From assembly GCA_035500095.1 (NCBI GenBank), contig DATJXN010000129.1, positions 1 to 64,000 of the forward strand: a stretch of 64,000 nt of DNA. The letters are read 5' to 3'. The notes below the pieces were generated by a model. The model had not been told where the DNA came from. It was given only the letters and a program-made list of their open reading frames with translations, and made no database searches. Positions within the stretch are counted from its first letter, which is position 1, and the number at the start of each line of letters is the position of its first letter. The stretch comes from Candidatus Binataceae bacterium. Lineage in GTDB: Bacteria > Desulfobacterota > Binatia > Binatales > Binataceae. Of this stretch, positions 44,088 to 55,172 are shown piece by piece. The translations under genes were made by a program, and so were the position numbers.

Positions 44088-44393
44088 TCAGTCGTTGTCG
44101 AGCCCCAGCGCCTTGCGCGCCGCCGGGCTCATCCGATGAGGGGTCCAGGGCGGATCCCACACCATCTCGACCTTGGCTTCTTCGCATCCCGGGATGCCGA
44201 GCAGCTTGTCCTGGATCTCGCTCGCGATCATCGCGCCCATCGAGCATCCCGGCGCCGTCAGCGTCATCTCGACCGTGATCACGCCGCCCTTGATTTCAAC
44301 GTTGTAAACGAGTCCGAGGTCGACGATGTTGACCGGCATCTCGGGGTCGTAACACTCGCGTAGCACTTCGTAGACTTCTTCTTCGCTGTACAT
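44088..44393 (-). CDS. MIP18/DUF59 family protein (SufT-like)
   Basis: A 101-residue DUF59 protein with DPEMPVNIVDLGLVYNVEI and LTAPGCSMGAMIASEI, the latter containing the conserved reactive Cys. Relatives SufT and PaaD aid iron-sulfur cluster assembly or are subunits in phenylacetyl-CoA oxidation. No other suf or paa gene is adjacent, so SufT-like is preferred. It is convergent with the FAD oxidase gene and divergent from the TPR gene; ATG 44393 removes a 13-residue leader. Confidence 0.85.
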   Translation of the reverse strand: MYSEEEVYEVLRECYDPEMPVNIVDLGLVYNVEIKGGVITVEMTLTAPGCSMGAMIASEIQDKLLGIPGCEEAKVEMVWDPPWTPHRMSPAARKALGLDND

Positions 44394-44521
44394 CGCGCGC
44401 TTCCCGCCCGACGCCCGGTGGTTTTGCGGCATCGGGCATCGATTGCTGTAGTATATAGAAACAGCGCGCGCGGCAGGAACGGCGCCCGGCCGGCGCGAAC
44501 GCAGCCAACGGAGGTTAACGC

Positions 44522-44869
44522 ATGCCCGACAAGGAGGAGCTTTACGACGCCGCGGTCGATCTTTACGCCGACGGCAGGTACGACGAGGCGATCGAGGTGT
44601 ACGAAAATGCGCTCCGGGAGGATCCGCGCTACGGCGACGCGCTGCACGGGCTGGTGATGTGCTACCAGGCCAAGGGCGACCTCGATACCGCGATCGAGCT
44701 CACCAAAAAATATATCGCCCAGGACCCCGAAGACATTCTCGCGTTCACCAACTTGAGCATGCTCTATCAGAAGAAGGGGATGATTAAGGAGGCCGAGGAG
44801 GCCGGCGCCGAAGCCCGGCGGCTCGACTGGAAACGCCAGCTCAAGGAAGGCCCGGCGGGGAAAAAATAG
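44522..44869 (+). CDS. tetratricopeptide-repeat protein
   Basis: A 115-residue protein of about three TPR units: DLYADGRYDEAIEVYENAL, ALHGLVMCYQAKGDLDTAIE and AFTNLSMLYQKKGMIKEA, each with the A/G-x-x-Y pattern. No signal peptide. It ends nine bases before the SDR gene; a scaffold role is likely, partner unknown. Confidence 0.85.
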   Translation: MPDKEELYDAAVDLYADGRYDEAIEVYENALREDPRYGDALHGLVMCYQAKGDLDTAIELTKKYIAQDPEDILAFTNLSMLYQKKGMIKEAEEAGAEARRLDWKRQLKEGPAGKK

Positions 44870-44878
44870 GGGAGGGCA

Positions 44879-45637
44879 ATGAAGCTCAAAGACAAGGCGG
44901 TGCTGATAACCGGCGCGGGGTCGGGGCTGGGGCGCGAGATGGCGCTGGTGTTCGCGCGCGAGGGCGCGAAGATCGGCGTCAACGACGTGCGGCCCGAGGC
45001 GGCGCAAAACGTGACGACCGAGGTTGAACGGGCGGGCGGCCGCGCGCTCGCCCTGGTCGCCGACGTCACCGACAGCGCCGCAGTCAGGAAGATCTTCGCC
45101 GACTTCGTCGCGGCCTTCGGCACCATCGACGTGCTGATCAACAACGCCGGTATCGGCCGCGTGCGCCCCGGCAGCGAAGCGACTCCCACCGCCGAAAAGA
45201 GCGACGAGGACTGGCACAAAATGATCGCCACCCACCTCGACGCGACTTTCTACTGCACGCGTGAAGCGCTCAAGGTCATGCTTCCCAGGAAGTCCGGCCG
45301 GATCATCAACCTCGGTTCGATCGTCGGCCTGACCGGCATCGAGATGGCCGCCGACTACGGCGCCGCCAAGGGCGGGATAATCTCGTTCACCAAGTGCGTC
45401 GCGCGCGAGGTTGTCCGCGCCGGCATCCTGGTCAACTGCATCGCGCCCGGCTTTATCGAGACGCCGATGACCGCGCCGCTTGGGCCAGAGTTGAGGCAAA
45501 TTGCGATCGCGCGGACGCCGGCCGGGCGTTTCGGCGAGCCGCGCGACATCGCCGCCGCCGCGCTTTACCTCGCCGGCGACGATGCATCGTTCATGGTCGG
45601 ACAGGTGATCAGTCCCAACGGCGGCTATGTGATCTGA
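44879..45637 (+). CDS. short-chain dehydrogenase/reductase (FabG-like)
   Basis: A 252-residue classical SDR: LITGAGSGLGREMA (cofactor loop), NNAGIG, catalytic Ser in INLGSIVG, and Tyr/Lys in ADYGAAKGG. The NDV stretch after beta-2 (VNDVRPEA) favours NAD. It could be a 3-oxoacyl-ACP or 3-hydroxyacyl-CoA dehydrogenase. GGGAGGG lies just before ATG 44879. Confidence 0.9.
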   Translation: MKLKDKAVLITGAGSGLGREMALVFAREGAKIGVNDVRPEAAQNVTTEVERAGGRALALVADVTDSAAVRKIFADFVAAFGTIDVLINNAGIGRVRPGSEATPTAEKSDEDWHKMIATHLDATFYCTREALKVMLPRKSGRIINLGSIVGLTGIEMAADYGAAKGGIISFTKCVAREVVRAGILVNCIAPGFIETPMTAPLGPELRQIAIARTPAGRFGEPRDIAAAALYLAGDDASFMVGQVISPNGGYVI

Positions 45638-45656
45638 GCCGCTCCCGCCCGCAGCC

Positions 45657-47207
45657 GTGAATTCGCGACCCGCAATCGAGCGCGTAGCCGGCGTGATGGT
45701 GCCGCTGTTTTCGCTGCGCGCGCGCGAGGACGCCGGAATCGGTGATATCGCGGCGCTCGGCGCAATGGTCGAGCTTGCGGCGGCGATGCGTCATCGCGCG
45801 ATACTGCTGCTGCCGCTCGACGAGACCTCGCCCGGAGAAGCGAGCCCTTACACTGCGCTCAGCCTGTTCGCGATCGATCCGATTTACGTCGGCCTCGGCG
45901 GACTGGCGGGCGTCGGGCGGGAGAGGATGGACCATGTGCGCCGCGCGCTCGCCCGCGTGCCATTGAGCGATCGCCTGACGATTCGCGCGGCGCGGCGCGA
46001 AGTGCTCGAGGCCGCGTTCGTTCATTTCACGGTGCAGGGCAGCGAGCGGGAGACAGTCGCGGAGTTCGCGGCGCGCCATCGCGGATGGCTCGGCGACTAC
46101 GCGCTCTTTCGCGCGCTCAAGGATCGGTTCGCCTTCGCTCCGTGGGAGGCATGGCCGCAAGAACTGCGAAGGCGCGACCCCGCCGCGCTCGCGCGCGCCA
46201 GGGCGGAGCTTGCGCAGGCGATCGACAGATACGTGTACTGGCAGTTCCTGGCACATCGCCAGTGGACCGAGGCGCGCGCGCGAGCGCGCGCGGCCGGCGT
46301 GATGCTCGGTGGCGACCTTGCTTTTTCGCCCGGGCGCGACAGTGCGGACGTGTGGGCCAACCAGGAGCTGTTCGATCTCGGACGCTCAGTAGGCGCGCCA
46401 CCCGACGGCTTCAATCCGCAGGGTCAACGATGGGGCCTGCCGGCGCCGCGCTGGGAGCGGATTCGCGCGAGCGGGTTCGACCTGCTGCGAAAACGGATCC
46501 GGCATGCGCGCGAACTTTACGATTTCATCCGCGTCGATCATGTCGTCGGGCTCTATCGCACCTTTTCGTTCGGCCTCGCGCCCGGATCGCACGGCGCCTT
46601 CTGGCCGGCGGCCGAGCCCGAGCAGCGCGCGCAGGGCGGGGCGGTGATGAACGCGATTCTCGACGAGGCGGGCGCGATGATCGTCGTCGCCGAGGATCTC
46701 GGCGTGATACCGCCGTTCGTCCGCGCCTCGCTGAGCGCCCTGGGCGTGCCGGGATACAAGGTGATGCGCTGGGAGAAGACCGACGAGGGTACGCCGACGG
46801 AGGCCTTCGTCGCGCCGGCGAGCTATCCCGAGCTTTCGCTTGCCACCACCGGGACGCATGACACCGACACGCTGGCCGAATGGTGGGACACGGCGCCGCC
46901 GGAGGAGCGCACGCGGATGCTGCGGATGCTCGCGCTTGCGCCCGCGGGCGCGAGCGACGCCCCCGTCGCGATCAGCAGGGTGCTCGACGCGATACTGACT
47001 GCCCTATACGCATCGCCCTCGCGGATCGTGATCATTCCGATTCAGGATCTCTTCGGATGGCGCGAGCGGATCAATTTCCCCGGCACGGTGGGGGCGGCGA
47101 ACTGGTCCTGGCGCCTTCCGGTCGCGATAGAGGACGTCCGCCGCGATCCGGCATTTGCCGCACGCATCGAAAAGCTCCGGAATATGGCCGTTCGGGCAGG
47201 AAGATAG
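45657..47207 (+). CDS. malQ: 4-alpha-glucanotransferase (GH77 amylomaltase)
   Basis: A 516-residue GH77 enzyme that transfers alpha-1,4-glucan segments in maltodextrin/glycogen use. The catalytic Asp is in FIRVDHVVGLYR, the acid/base Glu in VVAEDLGVIPPFVR, and the third conserved Asp in GTHDTDTLAEWW. It starts with GTG 45657, about 20 bases after the SDR gene. No other glycogen genes are in the window. Confidence 0.93.
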   Translation: MNSRPAIERVAGVMVPLFSLRAREDAGIGDIAALGAMVELAAAMRHRAILLLPLDETSPGEASPYTALSLFAIDPIYVGLGGLAGVGRERMDHVRRALARVPLSDRLTIRAARREVLEAAFVHFTVQGSERETVAEFAARHRGWLGDYALFRALKDRFAFAPWEAWPQELRRRDPAALARARAELAQAIDRYVYWQFLAHRQWTEARARARAAGVMLGGDLAFSPGRDSADVWANQELFDLGRSVGAPPDGFNPQGQRWGLPAPRWERIRASGFDLLRKRIRHARELYDFIRVDHVVGLYRTFSFGLAPGSHGAFWPAAEPEQRAQGGAVMNAILDEAGAMIVVAEDLGVIPPFVRASLSALGVPGYKVMRWEKTDEGTPTEAFVAPASYPELSLATTGTHDTDTLAEWWDTAPPEERTRMLRMLALAPAGASDAPVAISRVLDAILTALYASPSRIVIIPIQDLFGWRERINFPGTVGAANWSWRLPVAIEDVRRDPAFAARIEKLRNMAVRAGR

Positions 47208-47330
47208 CGGGAAGATAGGCCGCTCCAAACCACCTCAGACTGTGCTTGAGCGCCTGATTGCGTCCGCCGCGCGGGTCAGTAATCATCGTCCAGGTAACTC
47301 TGGCACGCCTGCGTCTTCGGAACGCGGCGG

Positions 47331-48698
47331 GTGAGGGATGGAAATTGCGAAGGGGAGGATGGGGCCGTCATATCCACCGAACAAGCAGAGTCGCAGCCTA
47401 GCTCGCTGCTTCGCAGAGTGCTGCTGGTGCCGCTGTGGGCGGCGGTAGCAATTGAGGTGGTGATCCTAATTGCCGCGTTGCCCGGACGCGCCAACAAGTG
47501 GGATTACAGCATCTACTACAGTTCGGCGCTCGCGATGCGCGAAGGGATGAATCCCTACACGACCGACCTGACGCCGCTCGCCCGTTCGCTCGGTTTCGAG
47601 CTGGACAAGATCAACCACGCGACCGATCCACCGACCTTCGTGATGTGCTTCGTGCCGCTGACGCTGCTCGCGCCGCGGCCGGGTTTTTATGTGTGGACCG
47701 CGATCAACGCGGCCTCGTTCCTGCTCGCGCTCATCCTGCTTTTTCGATGGACGCCAGGTCTAGGCCGCGATCCGGCGTTGGCGCTCGCCGCGGTGATACT
47801 GCTCTTTCCGCCCGTGATCGAGCATCTGGCCTGGGGCCAGAACAAGATGCTGGTTCTGCTGATGTTCGTGCTGATGCTGCGATGGCTGGAGCGCGGGAGG
47901 GACGCCGCGGCGGGGTTGATGCTGGCGGTCGCAGCTCTGTTGCGCGCGTTCCCGCTACTGCTGATCGCTTACCTGGCGCTGATGAAGCGATGGCGCGCCG
48001 TCGGATACACGATCCTTGGACTGGCCGTCGGCGGATTGCTGACGCTCGCGCTGGCGGGGGTCGGCAGCACGATGAGCTTCGTGCTGGCGCCGACTTATCT
48101 GACCGAACAGTGGCGGGAGGCGCTGCCGGGCAATATCGCACTTGGTCCGACGATAGCGCGGATGTTCTGGTACTTCTTCGGGCTCCATCTGGGAACCACG
48201 CTTGGATGGGCGCAGAAAATCACCACGCTAGGGGCTGAACTGGTTCTGCTCGGCCTCGCGATAAAAGCTACAGTATCGCGGCCCGCGGATGGCGATCCCG
48301 ACGGCCGGCTTTTCGTGCTGTGGATGATGACTGCGATTCTGAGCTCACCCACCTCATGGTTCTACTACCTGGTGCTGCTCGCGATTCCGATGGTCAGGCT
48401 GAGCGCCGCGGCGGCCAACGACCGGACCAGCGCGCGCGCTCTCTGGGCGGGCGTTGCGTGCTACACGCTGGCGTGGCTCTACTTCAGCGGGGTCGATATG
48501 CACTCGCAAGAGCTCGCCCTGCATCCGAACACGCTGCTGTGGCGCGTCGGAGCCTCGCCGGTGGCGCTGACGGCGTACCTGTCGCTCTACTGGTTCACGA
48601 CCGATTCGGATGCAGCCGATCGATTGATGGCCGAATCGCGAGCTTCGCAGGCGGCCGATTCAATCGGCGAGGCGCAGCCCGCTCGCACCGCAGTCTGA
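47331..48698 (+). CDS. GT87/DUF2029-family membrane glycosyltransferase
   Basis: A 455-residue multi-pass membrane protein like polyprenyl-phosphate-dependent mannosyltransferases (DUF2029). The first extracytoplasmic loop has WDYSIYYSSALAMREGMNPY with the acidic residue expected for the catalytic site, and helices continue to the C terminus. The GTG 47331 start gives a short polar leader. It is a paralogue of the protein at 51595: both share the ALPGR and YY-(A/S)-x-x-x-x-MR(E/Q)G-x-NPY block. Probably builds an envelope glycan using lipid-linked sugar from the GT2 fusion protein. Confidence 0.85.
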   Translation: MRDGNCEGEDGAVISTEQAESQPSSLLRRVLLVPLWAAVAIEVVILIAALPGRANKWDYSIYYSSALAMREGMNPYTTDLTPLARSLGFELDKINHATDPPTFVMCFVPLTLLAPRPGFYVWTAINAASFLLALILLFRWTPGLGRDPALALAAVILLFPPVIEHLAWGQNKMLVLLMFVLMLRWLERGRDAAAGLMLAVAALLRAFPLLLIAYLALMKRWRAVGYTILGLAVGGLLTLALAGVGSTMSFVLAPTYLTEQWREALPGNIALGPTIARMFWYFFGLHLGTTLGWAQKITTLGAELVLLGLAIKATVSRPADGDPDGRLFVLWMMTAILSSPTSWFYYLVLLAIPMVRLSAAAANDRTSARALWAGVACYTLAWLYFSGVDMHSQELALHPNTLLWRVGASPVALTAYLSLYWFTTDSDAADRLMAESRASQAADSIGEAQPARTAV

Positions 48699-48842
48699 CG
48701 CGGGCGCCTCGCGCGAGCGCCCGGGCCGCATCGCATTGCGGGCCGGCTGATGGCATGTTAACCGGGATCGATTCGCCGCCGCCGGTAAAAACGGCAGGGC
48801 CGCACGATCCGGCGCGCACCAAAGAGACGGATACTCAGGACT

Positions 48843-50330
48843 ATGGGGGCAGCACGGCAAGATCCGGAGCTTCGGCATGAGGGCGCGCCGCCGCAGGCGA
48901 ATGGCAAAGAAGCGTCATTGTTAGCGCGCTACCACGCGGAACGCATCAGGTTCTGGAACGGTTACGTCCGCAAACCGGCAAGCGCTGCTTACTATCGGCG
49001 GCTCGCCGATATCTATCGCTATCTCGTTCCTCCGCGAAGCCGTGTGCTGGAGCTTGGGTCCGGCACGGGCGACCTGCTGGCCGCGCTCGAGCCCTCGCTG
49101 GGCGTCGGCGTCGATTTTTCGCCCGAGATGCTCAAGCGCGCTGTGAGCAAGCATCCTCAGCTCCGCTTCGTACAGTGCGAGGTCGATCGGCTGAGCCTCA
49201 AGGGCAAGTTCGACTACGTCATCCTTTCCGACCTGGTCAACGATCTCTGGGACGTGCAGACGACGATCGAGCGGATCGCTCCGCTCTGCACGCCGGCGAC
49301 GCGCGTCATCATCAACACCTACAGCCGGCTGTGGACGCTGCCGCTGGGGATCGCGGCGCGCCTGAAACTCGCCAACGAGCCGGTGCAACAGAACTGGCTG
49401 ACGCTCGAGGACCTGGACAACATGCTCGCGCTCGGCGGCTTCGAGGTGATCCGTCAGTGGCAGGAAGTTCTTTTTCCTGCCGCGGTCCCGGTGCTCGGGC
49501 CGCTCTGCAACCGCTTCTTGGTGAAACTGTGGCCGCTGCGCCACCTGGCGCTCACCAATTTTATTGTTGCCCGTCCGGCGCCCGGGACCGTAACCGAGCC
49601 GCGCGGTCCCGAGCCTGTGGTCAGCGTGATCGTCCCGGCGCGCAATGAAGCCGGCAACATCGAGAACATCCTCCGTCGCGTGCCCGAGATGGGCGCGGGC
49701 ACCGAGATCGTTTTCGTCGAAGGCCACTCGCGCGACGACACTTACGCCGCGATCGAGGCGGCGATCGCGCGCCATCCGGAACGCCGGATGCGGCTGATGC
49801 GGCAGGGCGGCAAGGGCAAGGGCGATGCGGTGCGCCTGGGGTTTGCCGAGGCCGCGGGCGAGGTGCTGATGATCCTCGACGCCGATCTGACCGTGCCGCC
49901 GGAGGATTTGCCGCGCTTTTATCGCGCGCTGCGCTCGGGACGCGGCGAATTTATCAACGGCGTGCGCTTCGTCTATCCGATGGAGAAGCAGGCGATGCGC
50001 TTTCTGAATTTCCTCGGCAACAAGTTCTTCAGCCTGGCGTTCTCGTGGCTGCTCGGTCAGAACGTCAAGGATACGCTTTGCGGGACCAAGGTGCTGAGCC
50101 GGACCGACTACGAGACGATCGCCGCGAATCGCGCCTATTTCGGCGACTTCGATCCGTTCGGCGATTTCGATCTGATCTTCGGCGCCGCCAAGCTGGATCT
50201 CAAGATCGTCGACCTGCCGGTGCGCTACCATGAACGAACCTATGGCCAGACGAATATCCAGCGCTGGACGCACGGGTTGCTGCTGCTCAGGATGTTTGCT
50301 TTCGCGCTGCGGCGGATGAAATTCGTGTGA
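48843..50330 (+). CDS. methyltransferase fused to a GT2 polyprenyl-phosphate-type glycosyltransferase
   Basis: A 495-residue two-domain protein. Residues about 30-250 form a SAM-dependent methyltransferase: motif I is VLELGSGTGDLLAAL, then GVGVDFSPEML. Residues about 265-495 form a GT-A glycosyltransferase: VSVIVPARNEAGNIENIL and the metal-binding DAD at 346-348 (ILDADLTVPPEDL), like dolichol/undecaprenyl-phosphate sugar synthases. No long membrane segments follow. The fusion suggests one protein methylates and transfers in the same pathway. It lies between two GT87-type genes. Confidence 0.88.
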   Translation: MGAARQDPELRHEGAPPQANGKEASLLARYHAERIRFWNGYVRKPASAAYYRRLADIYRYLVPPRSRVLELGSGTGDLLAALEPSLGVGVDFSPEMLKRAVSKHPQLRFVQCEVDRLSLKGKFDYVILSDLVNDLWDVQTTIERIAPLCTPATRVIINTYSRLWTLPLGIAARLKLANEPVQQNWLTLEDLDNMLALGGFEVIRQWQEVLFPAAVPVLGPLCNRFLVKLWPLRHLALTNFIVARPAPGTVTEPRGPEPVVSVIVPARNEAGNIENILRRVPEMGAGTEIVFVEGHSRDDTYAAIEAAIARHPERRMRLMRQGGKGKGDAVRLGFAEAAGEVLMILDADLTVPPEDLPRFYRALRSGRGEFINGVRFVYPMEKQAMRFLNFLGNKFFSLAFSWLLGQNVKDTLCGTKVLSRTDYETIAANRAYFGDFDPFGDFDLIFGAAKLDLKIVDLPVRYHERTYGQTNIQRWTHGLLLLRMFAFALRRMKFV

Positions 50331-50459
50331 GTCTATCCGGGCGGCCCCCGCTTCATGCCCGCGCCGCATTCCTGTAATAGATTTACAGCCGCGCCCGAAC
50401 CCGGACCGTCCTGCAGTGACGGCCGCAGGCGGGCGCGAAAAGGCGGAGGGCGGGAGTAA

Positions 50460-51449
<990 letters not shown>

Positions 51450-51594
51450 GGGGATTCCGGGCCGGCGAGGATGGCGCACGCGGCGTCGCTCGCGACTGTT
51501 CGCTCCTGGTTTCCCGGGCGAATAACCTGAGCTGACCGCGCGCAGCGGCGCGCCAGCGCCCGCGCGACGGTGGTGGTGGAGTTGGGGAAGGTTG

Positions 51595-52923
51595 ATGAGC
51601 ATCGCTGAGCCACATCCGCAGGAGGCGGATGCCCATCGCGAGCCCGCCTCGTCCGCGCAGAGTGTGCGGCGGCCCGCGCTGACGATCGAAGGAATCCTCG
51701 CCGCGATACGCCATCCGCTGATGGTGGCGTTTCTCTGTCTTGCCGCCTTGATTCAGGTTTACCGAACGGCCGCCGCGCTACCGGGCAGAATCCACGAAGA
51801 AGACTTTGCCGACTACTATGCCGCCGGCACGATCATGCGGCAGGGCGAGAATCCCTATCGCAGTTCTCTCGTCGCCGCCGGCGCTCAATTCGGACTGCAT
51901 ACCAAGACCAACCAGCAGGATCAGATCATCCCGGAAACGCCGATCTTTCTCCTGATTCTGAAGGAGCTAGCGGCGCTGCCGCTGACGCAGGCGTACTGGA
52001 CTTGGATCGCGATCAACTTTGCGGCCCTGATAGCGGCCTTTTACGTTTTGCTCGGCCCCGCAAGCGGGCTCAGGCCGATGGACGCCTGCTTGATGATCGC
52101 GCTCGCCCTGATCTATCCACCGCTCATCGATCTCTTCGTGACCGCGCAGAGCCAGTTGCTCGTGATTCTGGGGCTCGCGTTGAGCATCCGATGGCTCGCG
52201 AGAGGGCGTGAAGGTCTCGCGGGCCTGATGCTCGCAGCGTTGACGCTCGTGCGCGGCTATCCGGCCCTGCTCGGTCTCTATTTGCTGCTCACGCGTAAAT
52301 GGCGCGCGCTGGCCTTCATGGCGGCCGGTGGCATTCTGGGGATCGCCGTTTCCGCGGCGGCGATCGGATGGAACGTGATCCTGGATTTCCCGCACGGGAT
52401 GCTTTCGACTGGCGTGGATCGCGAATTCCTGAGGCTTGGATGGAATACCGCGCCCGCTTCGTTCATCTGGCGCATATGCTTCTATCTCAACGGATGGAAG
52501 CTCGGACCCGCGGGCGATCGCTTCGCGCATATTTTGGGGTATGGTGCTTCGCTTGCGATCATGGCGTTCACCCTTAAAGCCACGCTCACGCGCGGGGCCG
52601 CGCCCGATCGCGATTGGCGCCTGTTCGCCTTGTGGACGGTTACGTCGATCGAGGTGCTTCCCGTCTCATGGCTGAATTACAACACGCTGCTGTTCGTTCC
52701 GTTCGCGTTGATCGCGTCGGCCGGAGTTTCAGATCGCGTCAGCGACCGCACGGTATGGGCAGCGATGCTGAGCTATTTCCTCAGCGTGTTCGCTTTCGGC
52801 GGGCTGCTCTTCCTCGATCCGCGCTTTCCGATAGCATTCGTGGTGCTGGTCGCGGAAAGCAAATCGGTTGCGGTGATGGTCGGTTACCTGTCAGCGTACT
52901 GGTTTGCCACCGACGAGACGTGA
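51595..52923 (+). CDS. GT87/DUF2029-family membrane glycosyltransferase (second copy)
   Basis: A 442-residue multi-pass membrane protein, paralogue of the one at 47331 with the same loop pattern (DFADYYAAGTIMRQGENPY). ATG 51595 has GGGGAAGG upstream; TTG 51592 would add one residue. It likely adds another sugar to the glycan made by this locus. Confidence 0.85.
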   Translation: MSIAEPHPQEADAHREPASSAQSVRRPALTIEGILAAIRHPLMVAFLCLAALIQVYRTAAALPGRIHEEDFADYYAAGTIMRQGENPYRSSLVAAGAQFGLHTKTNQQDQIIPETPIFLLILKELAALPLTQAYWTWIAINFAALIAAFYVLLGPASGLRPMDACLMIALALIYPPLIDLFVTAQSQLLVILGLALSIRWLARGREGLAGLMLAALTLVRGYPALLGLYLLLTRKWRALAFMAAGGILGIAVSAAAIGWNVILDFPHGMLSTGVDREFLRLGWNTAPASFIWRICFYLNGWKLGPAGDRFAHILGYGASLAIMAFTLKATLTRGAAPDRDWRLFALWTVTSIEVLPVSWLNYNTLLFVPFALIASAGVSDRVSDRTVWAAMLSYFLSVFAFGGLLFLDPRFPIAFVVLVAESKSVAVMVGYLSAYWFATDET

Positions 52924-52956
52924 ATCATTAGCCGCCACACCGACAGCGCCGATAGA

Positions 52957-54045
52957 ATGCTCGGGGCAGGCGCGCTGCTCCTGACGCTCGCGCTCGCGTT
53001 CGCCGCCTCTGGATGCGCGACGGCGCCGCCGCAGGCCGCGATGAATCAGCTTGGCAACCGGGTCGAGGCCGGCCGCGACACCACGACGCCCGCGTTTGCC
53101 CATCCTCCGACCGGCCGCCTCGGAATCCACGCTCCGTATGCGATCGCGGCGAGCGCGGACGGCCTGTGGTTTACGCAGTACAGCGCTCCGGCGCTGCTCC
53201 AGATGCGGTACGGCGGCGCGTTTCGGCGCATGGACCTCGATCCAGACGGCTTTCCGGAGCGGCTGACCGTGGCGCGCGACGGCGCGGTCTGGTTCACCGA
53301 TCCGCAGGGCAATCGCCTCGGACGCCTCTTTCCCAATGACAGCAAGGCAGACTACTTTCCGCTGCCCGTGTACAGGAGCGGGCCCGCGAGTATCGTGGCA
53401 ACGCCCGACGGCTCGATCTGGTTTACCGAGCACGCCGCCGACCAGATCGCCATCTTCGTCACGCCGGGAGCCGACCGTCCCACGCTGGGCAGCCACGGCT
53501 TCAAGGAGTTTTCGCTGCCGCAAGGCGGTGGACCGGCAGGAATCGCTGCGGCCCCCGACGGCAGCCTCTGGTTCGCCGAGAACTCGGGCAACCGCATCGG
53601 TCGAATCGATCTGGCATCAAACTCCGACAAGGCTGCGATCACCGAGTTTCAGCTGCCGGTCCCGCATAGCCATCCGAACAGCGTCGCCGTGAGCAGCGAC
53701 GGCAATGTCTATTTCACCGAACTTGCGGCGAGCCGGATCGGCATGGTCACTCCGCAGGGGCAGGTGACCGAGATGGTGTTGCCGGTAGAAGGACCCGCGC
53801 TCGATATCGTCGCGGGGGGCGATGGCAGTATCTGGATCACGGTCCCGAGGTCGCATGCGATTTGCCGCCTGCGTCCAGGCAGTTCGCCCGGGACTCCGAT
53901 CGATGTTTTCACGCTTCCGCCGACGGCGATTCCGGCCTTTATCGCGGCAGGCAAGGACGGAAATCTCTACTTCACCGAGCCGACGGGAAAGATCGCCCGT
54001 TTCACGCCCGCTGGCGCGATCACCGAATTCCACCTGTCCAACTAG
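52957..54045 (+). CDS. beta-propeller lipoprotein, virginiamycin B lyase-like
   Basis: A 362-residue lipoprotein (signal with lipobox ASGC) followed by repeated propeller blades of the Vgb/SMP-30/NHL type: DGLWFTQYSAP, DGAVWFTDPQGNRLGRL, DGSIWFTEHAADQIA, DGSLWFAENSGNRIGRI, DGNVYFTELAASRIGMV, DGNLYFTEPTGKIARF. True virginiamycin lyase has specific metal residues that I cannot confirm, so lyase activity is doubtful; a binding or other lyase role in the periplasm is more cautious. Confidence 0.82.
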   Translation: MLGAGALLLTLALAFAASGCATAPPQAAMNQLGNRVEAGRDTTTPAFAHPPTGRLGIHAPYAIAASADGLWFTQYSAPALLQMRYGGAFRRMDLDPDGFPERLTVARDGAVWFTDPQGNRLGRLFPNDSKADYFPLPVYRSGPASIVATPDGSIWFTEHAADQIAIFVTPGADRPTLGSHGFKEFSLPQGGGPAGIAAAPDGSLWFAENSGNRIGRIDLASNSDKAAITEFQLPVPHSHPNSVAVSSDGNVYFTELAASRIGMVTPQGQVTEMVLPVEGPALDIVAGGDGSIWITVPRSHAICRLRPGSSPGTPIDVFTLPPTAIPAFIAAGKDGNLYFTEPTGKIARFTPAGAITEFHLSN

Positions 54046-54182
54046 AACGGCTTCGCGCGATTCCCCGGCGCCCGCGCCGGCCCGTCCGACGATGCGGCGC
54101 GGGACTGTTCCGCCGGCGAAGATTTGCGCTATAAGCGATTCAGTTTTTCCGAAGACCAAATCGACCAAATCGAGGTATTGCG

Positions 54183-55082
54183 ATGGGCAAACTTGACGGT
54201 AAGGTTGCCGCCGTCACCGGCGGCGGACGCGGGATCGGCCGCGGAGTGGCGCGGGCGCTGGCCGCCCAGGGCGCCGCGGTCGTGGTCAACGACCTCGGCG
54301 TGAGTCTTGGCGGACAGAAGGAAACCGTTTCGCCCGCGGACGAGGTGGTCAAGGAGATCGTGGCTGCAGGCGGCAGGGCGGTTGCCAATCACATGGATAT
54401 CGCGAGCGTCGCGGGCGGCGAGGGCCTGGTCAACCAGGCGATCAAGGAATTCGGCAAACTTGACATCCTGGTCAACGTCGCGGGCATCCTGCGCGACCGA
54501 ATGATCTTCAACATGAGCGAGCAGGAGTGGGACGACGTTATCCGCGTCCATCTGAAGGGCCACTACTGCACAATCCGTCCGGCCAGCGCTCATATGCGCG
54601 AGCGCAAAACCGGACGCATCATCAACTTCTCCTCGAATTCCGCGCTCGGCAGCCCCGGCCAGCCCAACTACGGCGCGGCTAAGGCGGGCATCCTCGGGCT
54701 TACCTACAGTTGCGCGGTCTCGATGCAGAAGTACGGCGTGACGGTCAACGCGATCATGCCCGGCGCGGCGACCCGCATGACCGACTCGATTCCGGCCGGC
54801 CGGATGCCGGGTGCGAGCGGGCTTGCGGCGAGCGAGAGCGCCGAGGGCACGCCGCGCGACCCGGCCAACGTCGCGCCGATAATCGTCTATCTGGCGAGCG
54901 ACCAGGCGGCCGAAGTGACCGGGCAGTGCTTCGGCGCGTCGGGTTACCGGATCTCGCGCTATACGCACATGAAGATGGACCGCACGATCATCAGCGACGG
55001 CCCGTGGGACATCGACAAGCTCTTCGAGATTTTCAAATCGACGCTTGGACAAGGGCTCGAAGCGGTGAACATGTTCGCCTGA
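54183..55082 (+). CDS. short-chain dehydrogenase, HSD17B4-like 3-hydroxyacyl-CoA type
   Basis: A 299-residue SDR with AAVTGGGRGIGRGVARAL, the VVVNDLGVSLGG stretch typical of the peroxisomal multifunctional protein dehydrogenase group, catalytic Ser in INFSSNSALG and Tyr/Lys in PNYGAAKAG. The C terminus is longer than in FabG-type SDRs. A role in acyl-CoA or steroid-like side-chain oxidation is plausible. Confidence 0.87.
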   Translation: MGKLDGKVAAVTGGGRGIGRGVARALAAQGAAVVVNDLGVSLGGQKETVSPADEVVKEIVAAGGRAVANHMDIASVAGGEGLVNQAIKEFGKLDILVNVAGILRDRMIFNMSEQEWDDVIRVHLKGHYCTIRPASAHMRERKTGRIINFSSNSALGSPGQPNYGAAKAGILGLTYSCAVSMQKYGVTVNAIMPGAATRMTDSIPAGRMPGASGLAASESAEGTPRDPANVAPIIVYLASDQAAEVTGQCFGASGYRISRYTHMKMDRTIISDGPWDIDKLFEIFKSTLGQGLEAVNMFA

Positions 55083-55172
55083 GGGCGAAGCGGCGTGCGG
55101 ATGCCTGGACGGCGCGTCAACGCCGTGCAAGCCGCCACGCGTCCGTGCAGGTCTGTGCTAACCTCGCCCGGT